Notes: generated by a model not told the origin, from the letters alone. Shown: positions 1-8,839, counted from the stretch's first letter. The stretch: 64,000 nt of DNA from Streptomyces sp. NBC_00306 (GCF_036169555.1 NZ_CP108032.1:7502001-7566000); one strand, 5' to 3'. Made by a program: numbers and translations.

Positions 1-887
1 AGCTGATGGCGGTGGCCGTCGGCGGTCTCGACCTCCAGACGGACCAGGAGGCCGCCGGGGTTGATGACAACGTTGCCGCGATTGGTGGCCACCGCGGCCA
101 GCACGATGCGGCCGCCCGAGGCCCGCACCTGCTCGGTGACGTCGGCGCTTCGGCCGGTACGCCAGCCGTCGGTCTGCTCGGGGGCGTGCAGCACCTGCTG
201 TCCGCCGAGGTGGAGGGTGAAGTCGTCGTCGGCGGTGGCCACCACGGTCGCCCGGGACACCTCGGCTCCGGCGGGCAGTTCCAGCGCGGCACGGAACCAG
301 CGGGGTCCGGCCGGGGCGTCGGTGGAGGTCGCGCCGGCCGACCAGATCCAGGAGGCGCCGTCGAAGCCGGGCGCCTCGGGCGCCGCCTCCGCGCCGATCC
401 AGCGGGCGCGCCAGCCGTCGGCGGGCAGAGCGGTCTCCCACCAGCGGACGGCGCTCCACGAGGAGGCGCGGCCCTGTTCGTCCCAGACGCGCACCTGCCA
501 GTGGTAGCGGGTGCGGGGCCGCAACTCCGGTCCCGCATAGGGGACGTTGACCGACCGGGCGGAGGCGACGCGGCCCGAGTCCCACAGCGGACGGCGGCTC
601 AGGTCACGGGCGTCAACGGCGACGCGCACCTGGTACGCGCTCTGAGCGGCGCCCCGGCCGCCCGCGGCCAGCTCCCAACCGAGGTGCGGGACGGCGGTGT
701 CGGTGCCGAGGAGTTCCTCCGCATACTCGACGGTCGTCCGCTCGACGCGCAGCCGGCCCGCGCCGGGGCCGGGTCCCGGCGGCCGTGGCGCACCGGATGC
801 GGTGCCCATGGTGCCTGCCGCGGCGCCGGCCGCTGCCGTCACGACGGCCGCGCGCAGGAATACCCGGCGGTTCCAGTTTCTGCTCAT
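1..887 (-). CDS. alpha-L-rhamnosidase, N-terminal part (GH78-type), cut by window edge
   Basis: About 295 N-terminal codons are present and the frame runs off the left edge. The protein starts MSRNWNRRVFLRAA, a twin-arginine-like signal with an alanine-rich core, so Tat export is likely. What follows matches the N-terminal beta-sandwich of bacterial alpha-L-rhamnosidases: LGWEL near residue 60, RTRYHWQVRVWDEQGR near 120, WRARWIGAE near 150, then PRWFRAALELP and a DDDFTLHLGG segment. The catalytic barrel lies outside the window. It would release L-rhamnose outside the cell from plant polysaccharides or glycosides, which suits the rhamnose uptake and catabolic genes immediately upstream on the same strand. 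The family call is firm in context; substrate detail is inference. Confidence 0.8.
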   Translation of the reverse strand, partial: MSRNWNRRVFLRAAVVTAAAGAAAGTMGTASGAPRPPGPGPGAGRLRVERTTVEYAEELLGTDTAVPHLGWELAAGGRGAAQSAYQVRVAVDARDLSRRPLWDSGRVASARSVNVPYAGPELRPRTRYHWQVRVWDEQGRASSWSAVRWWETALPADGWRARWIGAEAAPEAPGFDGASWIWSAGATSTDAPAGPRWFRAALELPAGAEVSRATVVATADDDFTLHLGGQQVLHAPEQTDGWRTGRSADVTEQVRASGGRIVLAAVATNRGNVVINPGGLLVRLEVETADGHRHQ

Positions 888-1011
888 GACTCGTCCCTCG
901 CTGTGGAGTGTGAGATGGAGCGTGATGGCGACGATGCACGCGCTCCCCGTCACCGAAAGTGACATGATGATGCGTCAAAGACTTTGCAGGGAAGCGCTGT
1001 TGGAGCGGTCG

Positions 1012-2046
1012 TCAGCGCCGCTTGGCCGCCGGCCGCGCGATGGAGGAGCCCCGCACGACCAGCTCGGGCTGGAGCACGATCCGCTGATGGCGGTGGTCCG
1101 CCGCGTCCGGCCCGGTCTCCTCGATCAGCAGCTCGGCCGCCAGCCGCCCCATCCGGACGGCCGGCTGCCGCACGGAGGTGAGCGGCACCGCGGCCGCGGA
1201 GGCGAACTCGATGTCGTCGTACCCGACCAGCGCGATCTCGTCGGGGACGCTCACGCCGGCGGCGAAGAGCGCCTGGAGCACGCCGAGTGCGAGCAGGTCG
1301 TTGGCGCAGAACACGGCGGTCGGCCGGGGTGACATCCCCAGCAGCCGGGCCCCGGCGTCCCGGCCGGCCGACACATCGAGCTTCCGGGTCTCGAGAACCG
1401 TCAGCCGGTCCTCGTCCAGCCCGGCCTCGGCGAGGGCCCGCAGCACTCCCGTACGGCGGTCCTGGCACTGCGAGAGCTGAAGAGGTCCGCTGACGTACAC
1501 GATCCGCTCATGGCCCTGGTCGAGCAGATGCCGCCCGGCGAGGCTGCCGCCGACGACGTCGTCCACCGACACCGAACACCCCTCGGCGCTCGGCACCACC
1601 CGGTCGACGGTGACGAACGGGATCTCCTGGCGCCGGAAGCCCGCCAGATTGCGCCCGGAGGTGTCCGCCGGGGTCACCAGCACCCCACGCACCCGCTGCT
1701 CGCTGAACAGGCCGAGATACTCGGCCTCCTCGTCGCTGCTCTGCGCGCTGTTGCAGAGCATCACACCGAGTCCGGCGTCACGGGCCACCCGTTCGGCACC
1801 GGCCGCGACATCGACGAAGAAGGGGTTGGCCATGTCGAGCACGAGCAGCGCGATGATGCGGCTCCGCCCGGCCCGCAACTGGCGGGCCGACTCGCTGCGC
1901 ACATAGCCGAGCCGGTCGATGGTGGACAGGACGCGTGTCCGGGTCGCCTCCGCCACCGAGTCGGGCCGGTTGATGACGTTCGACACCGTGCCGACCGACA
2001 CCCCGGCCTCGCGCGCGACATCCTTGATACCCACCGACTGCGTCAT
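1012..2046 (-). CDS. LacI-family repressor of the rhamnose regulon
   Basis: 344 aa. The N-terminal helix-turn-helix reads VGIKDVAREAGVSVGTVSNV with the hinge LGYVRSESARQLRAG, followed by a periplasmic-binding-protein-like sensor domain (IALLVLDMANPFF near residue 60, FCANDLLALGVLQAL and VPDEIALVGYDDIEF in the C-terminal half). The ATG at 2046 is chosen because the HTH begins a few residues later and the codon overlaps the stop of the isomerase-like gene by one base (TGATG), implying translational coupling. It is the last gene of the leftward rha operon, so it is probably autoregulated. The likely operators are the palindromes at 8628-8639 and 8793-8806. An L-rhamnose-related inducer is inferred from context. 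Confidence 0.9.
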   Translation of the reverse strand: MTQSVGIKDVAREAGVSVGTVSNVINRPDSVAEATRTRVLSTIDRLGYVRSESARQLRAGRSRIIALLVLDMANPFFVDVAAGAERVARDAGLGVMLCNSAQSSDEEAEYLGLFSEQRVRGVLVTPADTSGRNLAGFRRQEIPFVTVDRVVPSAEGCSVSVDDVVGGSLAGRHLLDQGHERIVYVSGPLQLSQCQDRRTGVLRALAEAGLDEDRLTVLETRKLDVSAGRDAGARLLGMSPRPTAVFCANDLLALGVLQALFAAGVSVPDEIALVGYDDIEFASAAAVPLTSVRQPAVRMGRLAAELLIEETGPDAADHRHQRIVLQPELVVRGSSIARPAAKRR

Positions 2047-3488
2047 CAGGCCGAGACCTCCACCAGCTCCAGTCCGCCGAGATCGGCCAGCGCGCGAAGG
2101 TCGGGCAGCAGATGACCTGTGGCCAGAGCCCAGTGATGGCCGACCCCGCCGGCACTCCACGCGTCGGTCCATTCACCGGGGTCGCAGCCGAAATCGACGC
2201 GCGACGTGGTGTTGCCGATCTCGAGGAGCGGACCGCCGACCACTTTACCCTCGGCCGCGACCAGCCGGTATGCGCCCTGACGGGACTGTCCGAGGCCCAC
2301 CAGGGTGACCGGTCCGTGGCGAACGTCGAACTCCACCGACACGCCCCAGCCCCGTTTGCCGTGGAAGACGCCGAGCCCGCGGAGCAGCGGTTTGCGGGCG
2401 CTGACGGCCGGATGGCCCGGGCCGTCGTGGCCCATCTCGACCACGCCCGCCCGGAAGTCCAGTGCCTGGAGTTCGGTGAACGACCCACCGCCGCCCAGGC
2501 GTCCGGCGATGAGCATCGCGATGGAGGTGCGGAGCTCGTACTCGCCGCAGGCGGGGATCCCGCGAGCGGTGAGCAGCGACGATCCCAGGATCATGCCCGC
2601 ACCGAGGCGTTCGTGGATCTCGCCCTCCAGGCCCCGGTGGTAGTACGCGAGGCTGTCCAGGTCGAAGTCCGCGACGAGCCGGTCGAGGCCCACGGAGACC
2701 CGCGCCGCCCAGGCGAGGTCCTCCGTCACCACGCTGTCGTCGAGTTCGAAGACCTCGCGGGTCTCGGCGAGCCGGGCCTCCACCTCCGCGTCGTCGGCCT
2801 TCTGGACCCGTACCCGCAGATCGTCGAACTCCAGGACCTCGACATGGCCGCCGAGATGGCCCGGCACCATCGTGAGGTCCGTCGAGACGTCGTACATCCC
2901 GGGGTAGAGATGGCCCATGAGACCGTGCCGTCCGCCGCGGAGCACGGCGAGTGCGCCCGCCGCCCTGATCCAGCGGCCGATGCGCTCCCAGGCCCGCTCG
3001 TCCTCCAGGTACCCGGACACCGAGCGGAAGGGGACGCCGACGCGTTCGAACGTGTTGGCCATCTCGGGCAGCGGACAGGCCCCGCAGTACGCCAGCCAGT
3101 CCCCGGTACCGAACGACGCGTGGTCCATCGCCTCGGTCGGCTGGAGATTGATGAGCAGCACGGGCGCTCCGCTGCGCCGGGCGATCGGCACGAGCATCGT
3201 CGCCGTCATATAGGTGGTCAGGAAGCCGACGATGAGATCGCAGTCGGCCGCCCGCAGCCGCTCGGCGGCCGCCGCACCGTCCGTGGCGTCCGAGATGAAG
3301 CCGACGTCGACCACCTCCGCGTCGAACGCGCGCATGCGCTCGGCGACCCGAGCCGCCGACCGTTCCAGCCGGGGCAGGAGATCGGGGAACTGCGGCCAGT
3401 AGGCCCCCAGTCCGCCCGCGACGAGACCGATCCTCGGTCGGCGGCTGACGGCGGGGACGCGTCGGAAGGCGCCTGCCTCGGTGGTCAT
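2046..3488 (-). CDS. L-fucose/L-arabinose isomerase-fold protein in the rhamnose operon
   Basis: 480 aa. Residues from about 15 (PRIGLVAGGLGAYWPQFPDL) resemble the N-terminal Rossmann-like domain of the L-fucose/L-arabinose isomerase superfamily. The C-terminal half has GEYELRTSIAM and VEMGHDGPGHPA, which correspond to the regions holding the metal-ligand Glu and His of arabinose isomerases. The start at 3488 overlaps the rhaM stop by four bases (ATGA). A canonical L-rhamnose isomerase is encoded separately (rhaI), so this protein is either a second isomerase for a related deoxysugar or pentose, or has diverged in function. Such proteins recur in actinobacterial rhamnose clusters. The fold call is good; the substrate is unknown. 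Confidence 0.8.
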   Translation of the reverse strand: MTTEAGAFRRVPAVSRRPRIGLVAGGLGAYWPQFPDLLPRLERSAARVAERMRAFDAEVVDVGFISDATDGAAAAERLRAADCDLIVGFLTTYMTATMLVPIARRSGAPVLLINLQPTEAMDHASFGTGDWLAYCGACPLPEMANTFERVGVPFRSVSGYLEDERAWERIGRWIRAAGALAVLRGGRHGLMGHLYPGMYDVSTDLTMVPGHLGGHVEVLEFDDLRVRVQKADDAEVEARLAETREVFELDDSVVTEDLAWAARVSVGLDRLVADFDLDSLAYYHRGLEGEIHERLGAGMILGSSLLTARGIPACGEYELRTSIAMLIAGRLGGGGSFTELQALDFRAGVVEMGHDGPGHPAVSARKPLLRGLGVFHGKRGWGVSVEFDVRHGPVTLVGLGQSRQGAYRLVAAEGKVVGGPLLEIGNTTSRVDFGCDPGEWTDAWSAGGVGHHWALATGHLLPDLRALADLGGLELVEVSA

Positions 3489-3835
3489 GTCCGCATCTCC
3501 GTCTCCTCCGCGTCGCCGCCGAGATGGAACACCTCGGTCAGCGGCGTCATCGCCTCGTCCGGTCCGGCGCCCTCCAGCGCCTCGAAGAAGTCCGCCATCT
3601 CCGCCTGCCAGCGGGCGTTGACCCCGGTGGCGGCCATCGCCTCCCGCGCGGCGGTGAAGTCCTCCGTCTCCAGATAGCCGACGAGCAGTCCGTCCTCGCG
3701 CAGGAAGAGGGAGTAGTTGCGCCAGCCGGCGGCGGTGAGCGCCGAGAGCATCTCGGGCCACACCGACGCGTGCCGCCGGCGGTACTCCTCCGTCCGCTCG
3801 GGGCGGACCTTCAGCACGAAGCACACGCGTTGCAT
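3485..3835 (-). CDS. rhaM: L-rhamnose mutarotase
   Basis: 116 aa, close to the usual length of about 104 for RhaM. It starts MQRVCFVLKVRPERTEEYRRRHASVWPEM with the family pattern Y-x-x-x-H-x-x-V-W-P-E-M. It continues with AAGWRNYSLFLREDGLLVGYLE and a WQAEMADFFE motif. The enzyme interconverts alpha- and beta-L-rhamnopyranose in the cytoplasm so that imported sugar can feed the isomerase. It lies between the transporter genes and the isomerase-like gene, overlapping the latter by four bases. A short C-terminal extension beyond the usual fold is present. Confidence 0.93.
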   Translation of the reverse strand: MQRVCFVLKVRPERTEEYRRRHASVWPEMLSALTAAGWRNYSLFLREDGLLVGYLETEDFTAAREAMAATGVNARWQAEMADFFEALEGAGPDEAMTPLTEVFHLGGDAEETEMRT

Positions 3836-3849
3836 CCCGGCTCTCCGGC

Positions 3850-4935
3850 TCAGAAGTCGAATTCGTCGATGTTCTTGACGTCGAAGACGGTCGGCGGGCC
3901 GAGGATGACCTCCCCGTCCTTGCCGATCGTGTACTCGCCCAGGTCGCCGGCCGTGAACGTCTCGCCCTGCGCCCCGGTGATCCGGCCGGATGCCAGGGAC
4001 GCCGCAGCGTAGGCGCCGAGGCGGCCCAGCTTCTTGGGGTCCCACAGCGAGAACTGCTCGACGGTGCCGTCCTTGACGTACTTGCGCATCTGGTTGGGCG
4101 TGCCGAGGCCGTTGAGCACGACCTTGCCCTTGTACGACGAGCCGCTGATGTAGCGGGCGGCCGCGGCGATGCCGACGGTGGTGGGGGAGATGATGCCCTT
4201 GAGGTTCGGATACGCCTTGAGCAGCCCCTGCGTCTCCTGGAAGGACTTCTGGTCGTCGTCGTCCCCGTAGGCGACCTTCACCAGCTTCATGTCATGGTAG
4301 GCGGGCTTCTTCAGCTCGTCCTTCATGAACTCGATCCAGGTGTTCTGGTTGGTCGCGTTCTGGGTGGCCGAGAGGATCGCTATCTCACCCTTGTTGCCGA
4401 GCTGCTTCGCGAGATGCTGCACCTGGGTGCGGCCGATCTCCTCGGAACTGGCCTGGTTGATGAAGATCTGCCGGCAGTCCTTGGCGGTGTCCGAGTCGTA
4501 GGCCACGACCTTGATGTTCTGCCGCATGGCCTGCTTGAGGGGGCCGCAGACGGCGTTGGGGTCGTTCGCCGCGATCAGGATGGCGTCCTGGCGCTGCTGG
4601 ATCAGGGTGTTGATGTACGAGACCTGGGACGAGGCCTTGGCGTCGGAGGGACCGACCTCCTTGCCGGTGGCGCCGAACTCCTTGGCCGCGGCGATCCCCG
4701 CGTCGTCGACGATCTTCTCGTACGGGTTGTTGATCTGCTTAGGCAGGAAGGCGAGCTTGAGGCCCTTCTTCATCGGCGCGCCGGGATCAGCCTTCGCACC
4801 GGCCGCCGCGGTCCCGGTGTCCTTGGCGGCGTCGTCCTTGGTGGTGCCCGAGCAGCCGGCGAGAGCGACGGCGAGGGCGCACACGGCTGCCGCGGCGGGC
4901 AGGATACGGCGGCGTGCGCGGGAGTGCGGATGCAT
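3850..4935 (-). CDS. rhaS: rhamnose ABC transporter substrate-binding lipoprotein
   Basis: 361 aa. The N-terminus is a lipoprotein signal: basic HPHSRARRR, hydrophobic core, lipobox LAGC with Cys28. The mature part is a type I periplasmic-binding protein of the ribose/autoinducer-2 class (KLAFLPKQINNPYEKIVDDAG, then NTLIQQRQDAILIAANDPNA, ISPTTVGIAAAARYI and VVLNGLGTPNQM). It would capture L-rhamnose outside the membrane and deliver it to RhaP/RhaQ/RhaT. It sits between rhaP (61 bp upstream on this strand) and rhaM (14 bp downstream), so it is within the operon. Confidence 0.93.
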   Translation of the reverse strand: MHPHSRARRRILPAAAAVCALAVALAGCSGTTKDDAAKDTGTAAAGAKADPGAPMKKGLKLAFLPKQINNPYEKIVDDAGIAAAKEFGATGKEVGPSDAKASSQVSYINTLIQQRQDAILIAANDPNAVCGPLKQAMRQNIKVVAYDSDTAKDCRQIFINQASSEEIGRTQVQHLAKQLGNKGEIAILSATQNATNQNTWIEFMKDELKKPAYHDMKLVKVAYGDDDDQKSFQETQGLLKAYPNLKGIISPTTVGIAAAARYISGSSYKGKVVLNGLGTPNQMRKYVKDGTVEQFSLWDPKKLGRLGAYAAASLASGRITGAQGETFTAGDLGEYTIGKDGEVILGPPTVFDVKNIDEFDF

Positions 4936-4996
4936 GACGGGGCCTTTCGGGTTGCGGGGGCGGGCATCGGGGACGAGCGGTGGGGGAGGTGCCGGG

Positions 4997-5989
4997 TCAA
5001 CTCACGGACGCTGTAGCGGCGTTGCGCCGGTGTCGGCGCTCGCTGACCGTGGTGATGACCCTCGGGGTGAGCACGGACGCGATGAGCAGCAGCCCGGTGA
5101 CGATCACCTGGATCTCGTTGGACACGTCGTTGAGGGTGAGCAGGTTGTTGAGGAGGCCGATCAGCAGGACGCCGGCGACGGCGCCGCCGAGGGTCCCCTT
5201 GCCGCCGTCGAAGTCGACGCCGCCCAGCAACACCGAGGCGATGACGACGAGTTCGAGCCCGACGCCGTTGTCGGCGCGGGCGCTGCCGTAGCGCAGCGTG
5301 TAGACGATCCCGGCGAACGAGGCGACCAGCCCGGAGACCATGAACAGCGCCAGCTTGATGCGCTTGACCCGGATGCCGGCGAAGTGGGCCGCGTCCTCCT
5401 GCGCGCCGACGGCGTACAGGGAGCGGCCGAACCCGGTGCAGTGCAGGACGACGGCGGCGACGACCGCGAGGACGGCGAACAGCGCTACGGGATAGGGCAC
5501 GAACGTACCGGGAACGGTCTCGGTGTAGCGGGCCCATTGGGCGTACGACTCGGGGAAGTCGGCCACGGCCTTGTCACCCAGGGCCACGGAGGCGAGACCC
5601 CGGTAGAGGGTGAGCGTGCCGATGGTGACGGCGAGCGAGGGCAGTCCCACCCGGGTGACGAGCCAGCCGTTGAGGAGTCCGCCGAGGACACCGGTCAACA
5701 GGCAGATCGGCACGATCAGTTCGAAGGTCCAGCCGGCGTCCCACAGCGAACCGGCCAGCGCGCTGGAGAGGCCCAGCATGGAGGCCACGGACAGGTCGAC
5801 CTGCCCCGCGACGACGAGCAGCGTCATGGGCAGCGCGATCAGCGCGATCTCCGCCGTGTCGTCCAGCGCGGCCGAGAGGTTCGCGGTGTCGGCGAAGCCC
5901 TCGGTGGTGCCCTCGCCGGCGAGGAAGACGGCGATCAGCAGGATCCCGACCGCGGTGTCCCAGCGGAGGTACTTGGTCAGAGTGCTCAT
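4997..5989 (-). CDS. rhaP: rhamnose ABC transporter permease (first of two)
   Basis: 330 aa, very hydrophobic, with eight or more membrane spans. It carries the BPD_transp_2 (ribose-type) signature ALPMTLLVVAGQVDLSVASMLGLSS and the coupling loop FGRSLYAVGAQEDAAHFAGI seen in RbsC-like permeases. The ATG at 5989 overlaps the stop of rhaQ by four bases, so the two permeases are translationally coupled. It forms the transmembrane channel with RhaQ. The short stretch before rhaS holds no visible terminator. Confidence 0.92.
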   Translation of the reverse strand: MSTLTKYLRWDTAVGILLIAVFLAGEGTTEGFADTANLSAALDDTAEIALIALPMTLLVVAGQVDLSVASMLGLSSALAGSLWDAGWTFELIVPICLLTGVLGGLLNGWLVTRVGLPSLAVTIGTLTLYRGLASVALGDKAVADFPESYAQWARYTETVPGTFVPYPVALFAVLAVVAAVVLHCTGFGRSLYAVGAQEDAAHFAGIRVKRIKLALFMVSGLVASFAGIVYTLRYGSARADNGVGLELVVIASVLLGGVDFDGGKGTLGGAVAGVLLIGLLNNLLTLNDVSNEIQVIVTGLLLIASVLTPRVITTVSERRHRRNAATASVS

Positions 5990-7023
5990 CGCCGGCTCTT
6001 CTTCCTCAGGGCGCTGGTGGTGCGCACCTGGACGACACGGTCGGTGGTGATGGCCAGGAGCAACAGGACACCGGTGATCGCCTGCTGCCAGAAGGAATCC
6101 ACCTTCAGCACGACCAGGGCGCTGCCGATCGTGGTGAGCAGCAGGGCACCGAGCGCCGCGCCCCACACACTGCCGGTGCCGCCCGTGATGGCGATTCCGC
6201 CGACCACGACCGCGCTCACGACGGTGAGTTCCCAGCCGTTCGCGGCGTCGGCGACCACCGTGCCGAACCGTGCCAGCCACAGGGCGCCGGCGAAACCGGC
6301 GACAGCGCCGGAGAAGGCGTAGGCGGCCAGGACGCGCCGGCGGATCGGGATGCCGGCCAGCCGCGCGGCCTCGGGGTTGGAGCCGATCGCGTACAGCTCG
6401 CGGCCGCTGCGGTAGGTCCGCAGGAAGTACGCGGTGCCGGCCAGGACCGCGGCGGAGATGAGCGGCAGATAGGGGATGCCCGCCACGGAACCGCTGCCGA
6501 GGGAGAGGACCCCGTCGGGGACATTGGCGGCGTTGATCTGGTCGCCGTGGGCCCATGCGTGGTCGAGGCCCTGGATGACGTAGAGCATGCCGAGGGTGAC
6601 GACGAGGGCCGGGACCCGGCCGAAGCTGACCAGCGCACCGCTGACCAGTCCGCACACCACACCGAGCGCGATGCCGAGCACGACGACGGTGAAGGCGCTG
6701 TGGTCCGTGCCGGAGACGAAGTGGCCACAGGCGAAGGCGGTCAGGCCGACGACGGAACCGACCGAGAGGTCGATGTTGCGGGTGATGACGACGACGGACT
6801 GGCCGACGGCGAGCAGCACCAGGATCGAGGAGTTGAGGAGCAGGTCCTTGATGCCCTGGTCGTCGAGGAAGGACGGATTGGCGAGCCAGGTGCCGGCGAT
6901 CAGCAGGGCGAGCGCGCCGCCGATGCTGATCTCGCGGGCGCGGAAGACGGCGTCGGCGAGGGAGCGTGCCGAACGCTCGGACGGCGTCCCGGTGGTGGGC
7001 GGCTTGTCGAGCGCGGTGGTCAT
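5986..7023 (-). CDS. rhaQ: rhamnose ABC transporter permease (second of two)
   Basis: 345 aa, a paralogue of RhaP with a soluble N-terminal tail of about 35 residues. Its membrane signature is LLAVGQSVVVITRNIDLSVGS and its coupling loop is SGRELYAIGSNPEAARLAGI. The C-terminus is short and very basic (ALRKKSRR). The start at 7023 overlaps the rhaT stop by four bases. It acts with RhaP as the heterodimeric channel of the importer. Confidence 0.92.
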   Translation of the reverse strand: MTTALDKPPTTGTPSERSARSLADAVFRAREISIGGALALLIAGTWLANPSFLDDQGIKDLLLNSSILVLLAVGQSVVVITRNIDLSVGSVVGLTAFACGHFVSGTDHSAFTVVVLGIALGVVCGLVSGALVSFGRVPALVVTLGMLYVIQGLDHAWAHGDQINAANVPDGVLSLGSGSVAGIPYLPLISAAVLAGTAYFLRTYRSGRELYAIGSNPEAARLAGIPIRRRVLAAYAFSGAVAGFAGALWLARFGTVVADAANGWELTVVSAVVVGGIAITGGTGSVWGAALGALLLTTIGSALVVLKVDSFWQQAITGVLLLLAITTDRVVQVRTTSALRKKSRR

Positions 7024-8585
7024 GCGGAGCTCTTTTCGTTGTCACCGGCCGACGGCGCGGGTACCGGCGGCCGGCCGGCTCCCGCTCCGGTGGCGGCGGC
7101 CATCACCGTCTCCTCGGTGGCCTCGGACCGGTCCAGTTCTCCGACGAGCCGGCCTTCGCGCATCACGAGGATCCGGTCGGCCATGCCGAGCACCTCGGGC
7201 AGATCGGAGGAGACCATCAGCACCGCGAGTCCGTCGGCGGCGAGCGACGAGAGCAGCCGGTGGACCTCCGCCTTCGTCCCCACGTCGATGCCCCGGGTGG
7301 GTTCGTCGACGATGAGGACGCCGGGCCGGGTGGCCAGCCACTTGGCGAGGACGACCTTCTGCTGATTGCCGCCGGACAGCACCCCGACCGGGTCGGACAG
7401 CTTGTTGTACTTGAGCTGGAGGCGGACCGCCCAGTCGGCGGCCCTGGCCTGTTCGAGGGCGCGGCGTACGAGGCCGCCCCTGCCGAGCCGGTCCAGCCCG
7501 GTGAGGGCGATGTTGCGCTCGATGGACATCTCCATGACCAGTCCGCGCTGTCTGCGGTCCTCGGGCACGAGCGCGATGCCCGCGTCCATCGAGGCGGTGG
7601 GGGAGGCGGCGGGCAGCTTGCGTCCCGCCACCGTCACCTCACCGGCGTCGGGGCGGTCGACTCCGAAGACCGCCTGGACCACTTCGCTGCGTCCGGCGCC
7701 GACGAGTCCGGCCAGCGCCACGATCTCACCGCGGTGCACGTCGAAGGAGACGTCACGGAAGACACCCTCCCGCGTGAGCCGCCGCACGGACAGGGCCGAC
7801 TCCCCGACGGTGGTGCGCTGTTTGGGATACAGCTCGTCGAGGTCCCGGCCGACCATCCGTCGTACGAGCGACTCTTCGGTGAGGCCCTCCAGCGGTTCCG
7901 TGCCGATCAGCCGTCCGTCCCGCAGCGTGGTGACACGCCGGCAGATCTGAAAGATCTCCTCCAGGCGGTGGGAGATGAACAGGACGGCGGTGCCCTCGCC
8001 GCGCAGCGTCTCGACGACGGAGAAGAGGCGTGCCGTCTCGCTCGTCGTGAGCGCCGCCGTGGGTTCGTCCATGATCAGGACCCGCGCGTCGAAGGAGAGG
8101 GCTTTGGCGATCTCGACGATCTGCTGGTCCGCGATGGACAGTCCGCGGGCGGGGCGCTGCGGGTCCAGTCCGACACCGAGCCGGGTCATCAGGGCCGACG
8201 TGGCCGCGTGGACCGAGCCGCGGTCGATACGGCGCAGCGCGCCCAGCGGCTGACGGCCCATGAAGATGTTCTCGGCGACGGACAGGTCGGGGAAGAGCGT
8301 CGGTTCCTGGTAGATGACGGCGATACCGGCGTCCCGGGCGTCACCGGGCCCGTGGAAGACCACCGGGTCGCCGTCGAGCAGGAGCGTGCCCGCGTCGGGC
8401 CGGTGCACTCCGGCGAGGATCTTGATGAGGGTCGACTTGCCCGCGCCGTTCTCGCCGGCGAGGGCATGGACCTCGCCGGGGAGAAGGCTCAACGAGACGT
8501 CCTGCAGGGCCCGTACAGCACCGAAGGACTTGGAGACGTCCGTCAGCGCCAGAACGGGGGCCGGGCCCGTGTCGGACTGGTTCAT
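7020..8585 (-). CDS. rhaT: rhamnose ABC transporter ATP-binding protein, two fused ABC domains
   Basis: 521 aa, the normal size for sugar importers of the RbsA/MglA type. The first domain has Walker A GENGAGKSTLIK near residue 45 and Walker B VLIMDEPTAAL. The second has the signature LSGGNQQKVVLAKWL and Walker B VLIVDEPTRGIDVG, while its Walker A is degenerate (GLVGAGRSEV), as is normal in this family. The ATG at 8585 follows a GAGGAG ribosome site. It is the first gene of the leftward operon, preceded by a strong promoter and a LacI-type operator at 8628-8639. It energises import through RhaP and RhaQ. Confidence 0.94.
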   Translation of the reverse strand: MNQSDTGPAPVLALTDVSKSFGAVRALQDVSLSLLPGEVHALAGENGAGKSTLIKILAGVHRPDAGTLLLDGDPVVFHGPGDARDAGIAVIYQEPTLFPDLSVAENIFMGRQPLGALRRIDRGSVHAATSALMTRLGVGLDPQRPARGLSIADQQIVEIAKALSFDARVLIMDEPTAALTTSETARLFSVVETLRGEGTAVLFISHRLEEIFQICRRVTTLRDGRLIGTEPLEGLTEESLVRRMVGRDLDELYPKQRTTVGESALSVRRLTREGVFRDVSFDVHRGEIVALAGLVGAGRSEVVQAVFGVDRPDAGEVTVAGRKLPAASPTASMDAGIALVPEDRRQRGLVMEMSIERNIALTGLDRLGRGGLVRRALEQARAADWAVRLQLKYNKLSDPVGVLSGGNQQKVVLAKWLATRPGVLIVDEPTRGIDVGTKAEVHRLLSSLAADGLAVLMVSSDLPEVLGMADRILVMREGRLVGELDRSEATEETVMAAATGAGAGRPPVPAPSAGDNEKSSA

Positions 8586-8627
8586 GGGGACTCCTCAGGG
8601 TCGCCGGGGCATTCGTCCCTGACGCCG

Positions 8628-8639
8628 TGAAAGGTTTCA
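8628..8639 (-). promoter_or_regulatory. LacI-type operator of the leftward rha operon
   Basis: TGAAAGGTTTCA is an inverted repeat with arms TGAAA/TTTCA around GG. It lies just downstream of the rhaT -10 box and 42 bases from the rhaT start. A repressor there would block the start of transcription. It resembles the typical LacI-family consensus TGAAA-n2-TTTCA. Confidence 0.65.
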
Positions 8640-8653
8640 AATGAGTTTCACGG

Positions 8654-8683
8654 AAGCTAGACGTGCGGGCCCAGCGCCGTCAA
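8654..8683 (-). promoter_or_regulatory. promoter of the rhaT-Q-P-S-M-isomerase-lacI operon
   Basis: On the minus strand, TTGACG (8683-8678) is followed after 18 bases by TAGCTT (8659-8654). This is a good housekeeping-sigma promoter that would begin transcription just before the operator. Confidence 0.6.
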
Positions 8684-8756
8684 TGGGTCTGCAGCCCTGA
8701 GTTTCCCCGTCGATTCTGGCGCCTCAACGGCACGGTAGGTGGCGCGGGTTGAGCCC

Positions 8757-8785
8757 TTGACAGTCCCGTGCAAGCTCCTTAGCTT
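8757..8785 (+). promoter_or_regulatory. promoter of rhaI-rhaD-rhaB
   Basis: TTGACA (8757-8762), a 17-base spacer and TAGCTT (8780-8785) form a near-consensus promoter. The -10 hexamer is identical to that of the divergent operon. Expected initiation is around 8792, inside the adjoining operator. Confidence 0.68.
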
Positions 8786-8792
8786 CACCCTG

Positions 8793-8806
8793 ATGAATCG
8801 ATTCAT
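8793..8806 (+). promoter_or_regulatory. LacI-type operator of rhaI-rhaD-rhaB
   Basis: ATGAATCGATTCAT is a perfect 14-base palindrome with the CG centre typical of LacI-family sites. It overlaps the predicted transcription start, the position expected for a repressor. It probably binds the regulator encoded at 1012-2046. Confidence 0.7.
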
Positions 8807-8839
8807 GGCGTTGTTGTCCGTGACACGGGAGTGCTGACC

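Noticed and set aside
4511..6322. 603-codon open frame on the plus strand over rhaS, rhaP and rhaQ
   Set aside because: It is an antisense frame of three well-supported genes, with low-complexity Asp/Gly/Arg composition and no domain; high GC keeps such frames open.
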